Assembly: GCF_037971845.1 (NCBI RefSeq)
Contig: NZ_CP150227.1
Span: 1,302,001-1,366,000 of the forward strand
Length of the DNA: 64,000 nt
Direction of reading: 5' to 3'
DNA from: Paenibacillus sp. FSL R5-0766
GTDB lineage: Bacteria > Bacillota > Bacilli > Paenibacillales > Paenibacillaceae
This document shows, in pieces, positions 35,410 through 42,848 of the stretch (its first letter is position 1; the number at the start of each line of letters is the position of its first letter). The notes beneath the pieces were generated by a model. The model was not told where the DNA came from. It ran no database searches and saw nothing but the letters and a program-made list of their open reading frames with translations. The translations under genes and the position numbers were made by a program.

Positions 35410-36357
35410 TCAGAATCCCAACTGTTGCTCGCTAATCCAGTGATGAAACCCGCCTTGGAGGAGCCGTTTCTTCCGTTGTGTAATGTCCTGAACAGCTTGT
35501 ACTAAAGTGCTGCATAAATAAGAATTAAACGCCTCGAGATGCGATATTCCTAAGTTAGACGATGTTAGTATACGATTATAGTGATAAGCAATGTCTACAT
35601 AAGAGTTCATAAGTTGTGTATTGTATACATTGTCATGTATACGTTCGCTTAGAGGATGAACTGGATAGTTGTGATTCAGTGCTGCGGATATGTGGGAGAG
35701 GTAGCTGTTGTAGTTTCCATGCACAGCATCTTGTTGCGTGTCTGTGAAGTCATCGGTCATCTGGAGAGTCATGAGTGTGATGTTGATGGCAGAACACACC
35801 GGGATGATCCGGTCGGACTGATTCAGCAGAAGGAGTGCACCAGTAGCTCCAATGAGGAGAGGGGCAGCCTTTTGCGCAATCAACAAGGGATTCTGTTGGA
35901 AATAATCAATGGAATGCTCACCCGTAACACTCACGGCCCAATCCACTACATATTGTCTGAAATAGACCCAGAACGTGGAGGAAGGATTAAATAATACCGA
36001 GTAAGATTGAAGTGCATCCATGTAATATAGATTACCCAGGGATAACTTCAATGTGGCATTCTCCGGTTGTTCATCCATCACGTCGTCCTGATTCAGAAAA
36101 TATAACATGTGAATGAGACAGGCTGTACTTAATTGGTGTGCTTTCTCTGGGGGTAGTTTATCTGAGTGTCGCATCCAAAGTGGAATGATGTAACCGATGT
36201 AGCTGTGTCCCGAATCTCGTAACAGCGGATTAACCGAACGAAGCTGCTCTAATGCATGTCCTGACAAGGGTTCGGGATATTCCCGTACGCGTTGTTCCGC
36301 TGAAGCAAACACGACCTCCAGATCAGATCTAAACGGATCTAACCAATCTTTCCGCAT
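35410..36357 (-). CDS. class I isoprenoid-synthase-fold enzyme, ComQ-like candidate peptide prenyltransferase
   Basis: 315 residues from the ATG at 36357 (AGGAAGG upstream, spacing about 13). The open frame extends to 36426 inside the interspersed repeat, without a ribosome site. It shows the two aspartate-rich motifs of all-alpha prenyl synthases: LIHMLYFLNQDDVMDE (DDxxD at 91-95) and LQMTDDFTDTQQD (DDxxD at 202-206), which hold Mg and the prenyl diphosphate. The rest diverges strongly from chain-elongating synthases, as in ComQ. Co-transcription with a peptide precursor having a C-terminal Trp suggests peptide prenylation; a small-terpene synthase is the alternative. Base composition is more AT-rich than neighbouring enzyme genes, a possible sign of transfer. 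Confidence 0.78.
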   Translation of the reverse strand: MRKDWLDPFRSDLEVVFASAEQRVREYPEPLSGHALEQLRSVNPLLRDSGHSYIGYIIPLWMRHSDKLPPEKAHQLSTACLIHMLYFLNQDDVMDEQPENATLKLSLGNLYYMDALQSYSVLFNPSSTFWVYFRQYVVDWAVSVTGEHSIDYFQQNPLLIAQKAAPLLIGATGALLLLNQSDRIIPVCSAINITLMTLQMTDDFTDTQQDAVHGNYNSYLSHISAALNHNYPVHPLSERIHDNVYNTQLMNSYVDIAYHYNRILTSSNLGISHLEAFNSYLCSTLVQAVQDITQRKKRLLQGGFHHWISEQQLGF

Positions 36358-36404
36358 TATTACATCTCGTCCTTCCTGCGATAAGGTAATCCAGGACTGT
36401 TCAA

Positions 36405-36597
36405 CTATATTAGTTGAAATAATCATTTACACGATAACGGAGAGGACAGAAAAAACCTGAAAAAGCGAAGCGTTCGCCTTTATCACCGGATTTTCCCTTT
36501 AGGGAAATAATCAAAAAAATCTGGGGATAACAGCGATTGGAAGGTTGTTCTGTCAGCGTAGTGTCAGTGTAAATAATATGTAGTTCAACTGATATAG
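36405..36597 (+). repeat. Interspersed palindromic repeat, copy 2 (MITE-like, about 193 bp)
   Basis: Ends CTATATTAGTTGAA (36405-36418) and TTCAACTGATATAG (36584-36597), inverted with one mismatch. The interior matches copy 1 (26409-26584) in opposite orientation: GGAGAGGACAGAAA, GCGTTCGCCTTTATC, TCTGGGGATAACAGCGAT, GGAAGGTTGTTCTGTCA and CAGTGTAAATAAT are shared. It has no coding capacity. It lies in the promoter region of the ComQ-like operon, where TATAGT in its left arm could act as a -10 element. The remainder of the gap to 36765 shows no gene. Confidence 0.85.
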
Positions 36598-36765
36598 ATC
36601 ATGAAGTTACATTTAGTATAGCGGAAATAAACTGAAAAAAATAGGATTTTTTGTGATCAATTGTGAGAAAAATGATGACTTTTTGTATTTTATGGCATAA
36701 AAAAGTGGATTTTAGGTTCAAACTAGGAAGGCACAGGATTTCGACATCGGAAAGGCGGCAGAAAA

Positions 36766-37503
36766 ATGAATTTGAAATGGAAAACATGGATGGCAGCCGG
36801 ATTGGCAGCCGTAGTCATAACAGCAGCAACAGGGCATGTAGCATTCGCTGATTCAACCGTACGGGCTGAGGAACGTGACGAAGCGTCAAAAGTTTCTTCC
36901 TCCGGCAAACCAGCGAAGCCATGCATGCAGGCAGGACACGGTCTGTTTATGATTGGTGAGACGGCAGACTTGCTTGGGATTGGACTTCGGGATCTGAAAG
37001 AACAGATGGAACTTGGCAAGACGTTGTCCCAGATTGCGAAAGAGCGTAAGGGACTTAGTGAGGAGCAGTTATTGCAGAAGTTGAAGCCTACACTGGCACA
37101 GCGTCTGGATCAAGCCGTAGAAGAAGGTTGTCTCACCAAGGAACAAGCTGCAGCCACGAAGGCAGACATGGATACCAAGTTGAAAAAGGTCATCAATACT
37201 CCGCTGCGTGATTTGCGGCGTGAATTTGCCCACCATGGCAAACGTTCCATGGTGGATAAGGGCGAAATTGCCCGGTTTATTGGAGTCACCCCTGCTCAAC
37301 TGCACGAGCAGCTTCAGGGAGGGAAGTCCCTGGCTGAGATTGCTCAGGCAAAAGGTATTAGTGAAACACAGCTGGTGGACAAGCTGAAGGAACAATTGAC
37401 GGGTGATCTGAAGAGATTTGTGAATCAGAAGGGCAACGTGCATCCAGCCCCGGGTCCCCAGGAACCTGTTCCTGGACGATCAACTTCGAGCGAAGTGAAA
37501 TAA
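36766..37503 (+). CDS. secreted protein with two repeated helical modules, unknown
   Basis: 245 residues. The signal peptide WKTWMAAGLAAVVITAATGH ends at AFAD (about 29). Two related helical repeats follow: LLGIGLRDLKEQMELGKTLS with IAKERKGLSEEQLLQKLKP (about 66-107), and FIGVTPAQLHEQLQGGKSLA with IAQAKGISETQLVDKLKEQL (about 167-210). Each resembles a LysM-sized or helix-turn-helix-like unit seen in secreted Bacillales proteins of unknown function. A Pro-rich tail ends the protein. A weak AGGCGGCAG site precedes the ATG. A strong terminator overlaps the stop. Confidence 0.8.
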   Translation: MNLKWKTWMAAGLAAVVITAATGHVAFADSTVRAEERDEASKVSSSGKPAKPCMQAGHGLFMIGETADLLGIGLRDLKEQMELGKTLSQIAKERKGLSEEQLLQKLKPTLAQRLDQAVEEGCLTKEQAAATKADMDTKLKKVINTPLRDLRREFAHHGKRSMVDKGEIARFIGVTPAQLHEQLQGGKSLAEIAQAKGISETQLVDKLKEQLTGDLKRFVNQKGNVHPAPGPQEPVPGRSTSSEVK

Positions 37504-37541
37504 AGAAGAGCGTCTCCGGGAGGGACGCTCTTCTTTATTTT
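37502..37541. terminator. Terminator between the helical-repeat protein and the acyltransferase gene
   Basis: AAAGAAGAGCGTC pairs with GACGCTCTTCTTT around a 9-base loop, followed by ATTTTT. The two convergent genes meet at this hairpin. Confidence 0.92.
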
Positions 37542-38794
37542 TAAAACGGTTCACTCGTTCCCGGACTGCGAGTTGGGCCGGGTGACGGAGTTCGCTCAGG
37601 TGAATTTCTTTTGCCCACAGCAGCTGATGGATGAGAGTTTGAACGTGGTTTACGCATTAACCCTACGGTGAAACGTGAGCCAGGAAGCTTGGACAGCGCC
37701 CAACTGATTGCAAGAGCAATACCAACGGTTACAAGGAATGATAGCAGTGTTACAGGCAGATGCCATCCACTTAGTTGAAGCGGTCTGGTTACATAAGCGA
37801 TCGCGTAGATCACCAGTGCATGAACCAGATATCCACCAAATGAATAGCGGCCAATCCAGGATAACAGGCGCTGAAACCGTGTATCTTTGCCCTGCATCAG
37901 TACAAGGAAACCATAAATCATAAACATCTGAGCCATAATGATCAGAAATGTGGTTGGTTTCAGATAGGTGGAGATATTCAGATTAACAACATCCCCGGAC
38001 CCACGTAGCACATCGTAACCAAGCCATATATACATCCCTATAAACAGACAGATCGTCCATGGCAGGATCTTCGTGGTCCAACTCCTCCAGCTATCCACTG
38101 ACCAGGCACATACGGCACCCAGTAAAAAGTAAAACCAGTACATCACCCATGAATACGAGCGATATTGCAGCAACGTTGACCAAGGCTCAGACATGGATTC
38201 TGTCCAGCCCCCCATATTATAGTAGGACCATTTCATAAGCAGAGCATACAGTGCTGCTGCAAAGAGAATTAGCCCCATAATGACTTGCATGGGCGTGAAA
38301 CGTGAGGCGTTCTGGATACGTCTCTGAATAGCTTTTGCTCCTGTCCAGAACAGGGGGAACAGAATATAGAACTGAAACACCATAATGACAAACCAGAGAT
38401 GATATCCCGTCTGTGGTATAAATAGTTCACGAACAAGACTGCGCAAATCGGGTATGCCTGCACGCCAGAACGCGGGAGTGAAGATACGGACAGCAAGCCA
38501 GTAGATCAGTGTCCATACGACAAACGGCATATAGATATCGCCAAATCGCTTTCGAATGAAGCGAGGATATTCCGGTTTGGTGTTACGGTGATGGTAAAAC
38601 AACATTACACCCGATAAAAATACAAACGTTGGCGTACCAAATCGGGTCAGATGATAAATCATCGTTAGCATAATGGAATCCGGTTGTTCAATATCAGCGC
38701 GATAGATATACTCAGCGATACTATGCTGCATGACAATTGCCAGAAAGGCCATGCCCCGCAGCTCGGTCCATTCCGCTATTCGCGGTTTCTTCAC
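37541..38794 (-). CDS. acyltransferase family integral membrane protein (OafA/WecH type)
   Basis: 417 residues from the GTG at 38794, 8 bases after GGGAGG; the frame upstream to 38884 lacks a ribosome site. About ten membrane helices are predicted. The family's N-terminal His lies in AIVMQHSIAEYIYR near residue 22, and GTPTFVFLSGVMLFYHHR near 48 is the conserved FxxSG region. Such enzymes transfer acetyl or other acyl groups to cell-wall polymers, exopolysaccharides or glycolipids. It is the downstream neighbour of an LCP ligase gene on the same strand, so a cell-envelope target is likely, though a terminator separates them. The C-terminus is Pro/Ser-rich (GKRNSPERTPSPGPTRSP). Confidence 0.85.
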   Translation of the reverse strand: MKKPRIAEWTELRGMAFLAIVMQHSIAEYIYRADIEQPDSIMLTMIYHLTRFGTPTFVFLSGVMLFYHHRNTKPEYPRFIRKRFGDIYMPFVVWTLIYWLAVRIFTPAFWRAGIPDLRSLVRELFIPQTGYHLWFVIMVFQFYILFPLFWTGAKAIQRRIQNASRFTPMQVIMGLILFAAALYALLMKWSYYNMGGWTESMSEPWSTLLQYRSYSWVMYWFYFLLGAVCAWSVDSWRSWTTKILPWTICLFIGMYIWLGYDVLRGSGDVVNLNISTYLKPTTFLIIMAQMFMIYGFLVLMQGKDTRFQRLLSWIGRYSFGGYLVHALVIYAIAYVTRPLQLSGWHLPVTLLSFLVTVGIALAISWALSKLPGSRFTVGLMRKPRSNSHPSAAVGKRNSPERTPSPGPTRSPGTSEPF

Positions 38795-38885
38795 ATTGTA
38801 ATCCTCCCTCCAAGAACCGGAGTTCATCATATAAGGGTACCTTTTAAACATTAAGGCTGCATTAAATGGAGAAAATAGGTACAAA

Positions 38886-38911
38886 AAAAGACGGCTTTGG
38901 CCGTCTTTTCT
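38886..38911 (-). terminator. Terminator after the LCP gene
   Basis: AAAAGACGGC pairs with GCCGTCTTTT around a 4-base loop. On the minus strand it is followed by TTTTTTTGT. It lies between the LCP and acyltransferase genes. Confidence 0.88.
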
Positions 38912-38969
38912 GTTGATATATCACTCAGGCATATCTTGTTCAATCAATGCTCCAGTTTTTTGCTTGTTT

Positions 38970-39965
38970 TTAGTTCTGTTCGTCTGATGATGGAGACTCC
39001 GAGGACGCGGCATCTTCTTCAAACCGTTTCTGAATGTAGGACTGGAGTTTGGTTACATCAACACCCAGCACCTGAGCTGAGCCGACCAGTTCATTGGTGA
39101 GCAGCTTGTTCGGTGGAATCTGCTGCTGATCGATATCGTTCACATGGATATCGAAGCCAAGTGATGCGAGTTTTAACATCTGAGTTGGACTGAGGTCTGT
39201 CTCAATATAGGGAGCGATCGCTTCCAGGATATCCGGGATTTTGAAAAGCGACGTGGTACTCTGCATTTTCTTGGCCAGCTCGGTCATGAAGATCCGCTGT
39301 CGTTCGGTGCGCGTAAAATCCGAGGTGGCATCATGCCGGAACCGAACATATTGCAGGGCGGTCTTGCCGTCCATATGCTGCAATCCTTTTTTCAAGTCAA
39401 TGTCGTACATATGTTTATCTGCTTTACTGGTGTAATACATGTCTTTCTCCACATCGATCTCAATACCGCCTACCGCATCAACAAGTGCCATGAAACCTGT
39501 AAAGTCTGTGTAGACATAATGCTGGATGGGAATACCGAGCAGATCACTTACAGTTTGTTTGGTCAACTCCGCACCCCCGTAGGAAAAGGCTGCATTAAGT
39601 CTGCTTTTTCCATGCCCGGGAATTGCGACATAGGTATCTCGCAGTACGGAGAATAGATGGGCTTTCTTGGTGACCGGATCAATGGAAGCGACCATGACCG
39701 AGTCTGAGCGTCCTGAATCATCGCCTCTGGAGTCTCCACCAAGGAGCAGAATGTTCACCCGTTCCTGGCCCTCCCATCTGGGAATCGTTGGAGTTGGGGT
39801 GCCTGAATCGCTTTCTGTGCCGGAAGAGGACGAGTTGGATGAAATCCCGGAAGCCGTGGAGATGCTATTGGCAAAATGAACAATCGAATATCCGTAATAG
39901 ACAATGACACCTGTAACTGCAAGTACCAAGGTCAGGGCTGTACCCCATAACCATTTTTTAAGCAT
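38970..39965 (-). CDS. LytR-CpsA-Psr (LCP) family cell-wall glycopolymer ligase
   Basis: 331 residues from the ATG at 39965; GAAAGGTG is the ribosome site. One N-terminal membrane anchor (WGTALTLVLAVTGVIVYYGY) is followed by a Ser/Thr-rich linker and the extracellular LCP domain (about 75-270). Conserved parts: VNILLLGGDSRGDDSGRSDS (Asp and Arg that bind the polyprenyl diphosphate), SVLRDTYVAIPGHGKSRLNA, DFTGFMALVDAVGGIEIDV and ALQYVRFRHDATSDFTRTER. LCP enzymes attach teichoic acids or capsular polymers to peptidoglycan. It is divergent from the truncated PAP2 gene. Confidence 0.95.
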   Translation of the reverse strand: MLKKWLWGTALTLVLAVTGVIVYYGYSIVHFANSISTASGISSNSSSSGTESDSGTPTPTIPRWEGQERVNILLLGGDSRGDDSGRSDSVMVASIDPVTKKAHLFSVLRDTYVAIPGHGKSRLNAAFSYGGAELTKQTVSDLLGIPIQHYVYTDFTGFMALVDAVGGIEIDVEKDMYYTSKADKHMYDIDLKKGLQHMDGKTALQYVRFRHDATSDFTRTERQRIFMTELAKKMQSTTSLFKIPDILEAIAPYIETDLSPTQMLKLASLGFDIHVNDIDQQQIPPNKLLTNELVGSAQVLGVDVTKLQSYIQKRFEEDAASSESPSSDEQN

Positions 39966-40148
39966 AATCTTCACCTTTCTATAATTGAACTGATATGTAA
40001 CCCAAACTAGTTTAACAAAAAGAAAGGAAAATGTCCTCTTTGATTTCGTAACTTCGGTAAAAATGAAGATTGTTTGACAAATAGTTAGTGTATATTTATT
40101 ATGTAAAAAATAATCTTGTTTTGTGTAATGGGATATTAAAAGTCAGTT

Positions 40149-40568
40149 ATGAATCAATCACTATTTAATTGGATTAATCAGTATGCAGACCAAATACCGT
40201 TTCTGGATTGGTTTATGATCACATCATCCGAGTATGCAGTTTGGGTCATGATCGCACTGCTCGTTATCGTATGGTTTCTCGGCGATCCATCGAAACAACG
40301 AATTGTTTTTTATGCCTGTGTGGCTTCCTTTGTATTTGCTCTAGCGGCTGCTTCATTCTTTATTGGACGTCGCTTCGGGTTATGGATGTTGTTACTCGCT
40401 GTGTTGACAGGGGTGTCGCGGGTATATGTTGGTGTGCATTATCCAGGAGATATTCTGGGAGGATTCATTCTCGGAAGTCTGCTTAGTGTGGTTCTGATTA
40501 CAACACGCAATTATACCAAGTCGATTCCCGACTTTTTCATTAACATACACCGACGTGTTTTCCAGTAA
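40149..40568 (+). CDS. PAP2/BcrC-type phosphatase with internal deletion of catalytic motifs 1 and 2
   Basis: 139 residues, against about 175-200 for undecaprenyl-diphosphate phosphatases of the BcrC type. The N-terminus (MNQSLFNWINQYADQIPFLD then WFMITSSEYAVWVMIALLVI) and the third catalytic motif SRVYVGVHYPGDILGG are present. The segment that should hold KxxxxxxRP and PSxH is missing: FVFALAAASFFIGRRFGLW runs straight into the pre-motif-3 helix. The frame is intact. A deletion between two similar FALAAA-coding stretches is a plausible origin. It cannot have normal PAP2 catalysis and may be a decaying gene. The ribosome site is weak. Confidence 0.8.
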   Translation: MNQSLFNWINQYADQIPFLDWFMITSSEYAVWVMIALLVIVWFLGDPSKQRIVFYACVASFVFALAAASFFIGRRFGLWMLLLAVLTGVSRVYVGVHYPGDILGGFILGSLLSVVLITTRNYTKSIPDFFINIHRRVFQ

Positions 40569-40618
40569 TGTCTGATAAATAATGTCTAGTGAAGTGGTGG
40601 TAGTCTCATTGAATGAAA

Positions 40619-40666
40619 GAAGTCTCTTAATCTCTAGTTCTGCCAAAGATGGGAGACTTTTTTTGT
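40619..40666 (+). terminator. Possible terminator after the PAP2-like gene
   Basis: AAGTCTC pairs with GAGACTT across a 26-base loop and is followed by TTTTTTG. The short stem with a long loop makes it weak. Confidence 0.5.
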
Positions 40667-40776
40667 GTTATGTTCGAAGTTACATGAACTTTAGAGAAAT
40701 TGAATTCTAACATCTACAATTCATGACGATAGGTGACGATATACTATAAATATGTATTATTTGAGGAGTGGGACAC

Positions 40777-42513
40777 ATGGAAGACACGCGGGGAAACATG
40801 TTGGGGAAATTGAAGTTAACGATTCGAGGCAAGTTACTGACTGGTTTTCTCATAGTCGTAGCTTTGTTGATTATTGTAAGCAGCTATGCACTAATTCAGA
40901 TCCATGAAATGTCTGGCAAAGCCAATGATGTGGATCAGACCTGGATGCCGAGTGTAAGCCTCTTGGGCTTGATGAATGGTGACATCTCAGACGTAGAACG
41001 ATTGGCGCTGGCGATTATCGTTGAGCAGAACGAAGATGAAACAGCTAAGTTAAATGAAGCATTACAGCTGCTGCTTACCAAGATGGAGGATGAGCGTAAA
41101 CAGCTGCTAACGTTCATTGAGAACAATGATGAAGCGATGAAGCTCTACAATGATTTCAGTACGAATTATGATGCTTATGTGGCGAAAATGCCAGCATTTA
41201 TCGAATTTGGTTTGAAGAACAATTATGAAGAGTCCAGTCGATTACATACAGAGGCTTACCCGATGTGGTACACAGCAAACGACTCGATCACCAAGTTAAT
41301 CACTTTAGGTAATGAAGGATCAGACGCGGCAACAAATGAATCGGTTGTGATGGCCGAAAATACATTTAATGTAATTTTGGCAGTGACAATTTTTGCCTTC
41401 CTGGTTGCGATATTCATTGCATTCTTCATTGCAAGCATCATCTCACGTCCAATCAAAAAGATGAATGAAGCGGCCATGGCTATTGCCAATGGTGATCTGA
41501 CGGGTGAGACGATTGTGCTCAAGAACAAAGACGAATTGGGAACGCTTGCGGCTTCCTTCAATACCATGAGTGGCAATTTGCGCTCCATGATTGAATCGGT
41601 ATCGATGACTTCCGAACAGGTAGCGGCTTCATCGGAGGAGCTTCTTGCAAGTGCGGAGCAGAATACTCAAGCTTCGGAACAGATTTCCGAAACGGTTGAG
41701 GAACTGGCCGTAGGTACGTCGGATCAAGTTGATATTGTAAAACGCTCTTCACAGGCGATGAATGAGATGGCTCTCGGATCAGAGCAGATTGCCGAGCTTG
41801 CTCAGAGTGTATCCGTATCTGCTGTGGATGCGGCGAATCAATCTTCCGAAGGAAATATGATTATTCAGCAAGCAGTTGAACAGATGGGTTCTGTTCGAAA
41901 TTCCATTGCTTCGCTTACTGAATTGGTTACAGGGCTGGGGGAACGTTCAGCAGAGATTGGAACCATTACCGAGGTAATCAATAACATTGCCCGGCAGACC
42001 AATCTGCTTGCACTGAATGCAGCCATTGAAGCCGCACGAGCAGGAGAGCATGGACGTGGTTTCGCCGTAGTTGCGGGAGAAGTGCGGAAGCTCGCTGAGG
42101 AATCTTCCACATCTGCGCAAAGAATTACGGACCTCGTTCAATTGATTCAGAAAGATACAGATCATGCTGTTCAGGCAGTCAAAGTGAACAGCAGTGAGAC
42201 AGAAGCAGGAATCGAGATGGTTACTGCGGCAGGACAAGCGTTCGAACAGATCTCGGATGCGGTCAACAAAGTAGCGGGTGAAATCCAGGAAGTATCTGCA
42301 GGTTCAGAGGAAATGTCGGCGAGTACAACTGAGGTTGTAGGATATGTAAGTCAAATCTCCAACATTGCTGGAGAGGCAGCGGGCGGGGTTCATAATGTAT
42401 CTGCCGCAACTCAGCAGCAGTTAGCTTCGATGGAAGAGATTGCATCATCCGCAGGTTCATTATCCAAAATGGCCGAAGAACTGCAGGAGCAGATTAACAA
42501 GTTCAAAGTGTAA
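40777..42513 (+). CDS. methyl-accepting chemotaxis protein with four-helix-bundle ligand domain
   Basis: 578 residues from the ATG at 40777, 8 bases after GAGGAG. Two membrane segments ([20 protein letters not shown] at about 17-36, and [20 protein letters not shown] at about 200-220) flank an extracellular helical domain of about 160 residues of the 4HB_MCP type. A HAMP linker ([20 protein letters not shown]) and the signalling domain with [20 protein letters not shown] and [16 protein letters not shown] follow. A typical transmembrane chemoreceptor; its ligand is unknown. It is monocistronic with a strong terminator. Confidence 0.95.
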   Translation: MEDTRGNMLGKLKLTIRGKLLTGFLIVVALLIIVSSYALIQIHEMSGKANDVDQTWMPSVSLLGLMNGDISDVERLALAIIVEQNEDETAKLNEALQLLLTKMEDERKQLLTFIENNDEAMKLYNDFSTNYDAYVAKMPAFIEFGLKNNYEESSRLHTEAYPMWYTANDSITKLITLGNEGSDAATNESVVMAENTFNVILAVTIFAFLVAIFIAFFIASIISRPIKKMNEAAMAIANGDLTGETIVLKNKDELGTLAASFNTMSGNLRSMIESVSMTSEQVAASSEELLASAEQNTQASEQISETVEELAVGTSDQVDIVKRSSQAMNEMALGSEQIAELAQSVSVSAVDAANQSSEGNMIIQQAVEQMGSVRNSIASLTELVTGLGERSAEIGTITEVINNIARQTNLLALNAAIEAARAGEHGRGFAVVAGEVRKLAEESSTSAQRITDLVQLIQKDTDHAVQAVKVNSSETEAGIEMVTAAGQAFEQISDAVNKVAGEIQEVSAGSEEMSASTTEVVGYVSQISNIAGEAAGGVHNVSAATQQQLASMEEIASSAGSLSKMAEELQEQINKFKV

Positions 42514-42610
42514 CCAATGAGATATTCTGATACCTAAAGTGTACAGAAACATACAGACAGGATGGTCAGAATGCCATTCGAGTTGTACTGTTGATGATAA
42601 CAAGGGTGAG

Positions 42611-42658
42611 AAGCTGTTTCTCTAACGCGCATATGCGTTAGAGAAACAGCTTTTTTTG
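42611..42658 (+). terminator. Strong terminator after the chemoreceptor gene
   Basis: AAGCTGTTTCTCTAACGC pairs perfectly with GCGTTAGAGAAACAGCTT around GCATAT and is followed by TTTTTTT. The remaining bases to 42848 hold the leader of the cellulase gene, with TATAAT at 42735-42740 as a possible -10. Confidence 0.95.
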
Positions 42659-42848
42659 TCACATGACGCAGAGCAGGTCACAACAATGTTATTTCAGAAG
42701 TCACCAACGCTTATATAGCTGGAGAAACAAACGGCTATAATGGTAATTAATGGTGGAACTTACACTGAAATACACCATGGGGAGGAGCGATATAAACTTG
42801 CAGTCCAGAGTAATGCATACGGAATATTGATGAAGAGGAGATGAATAG

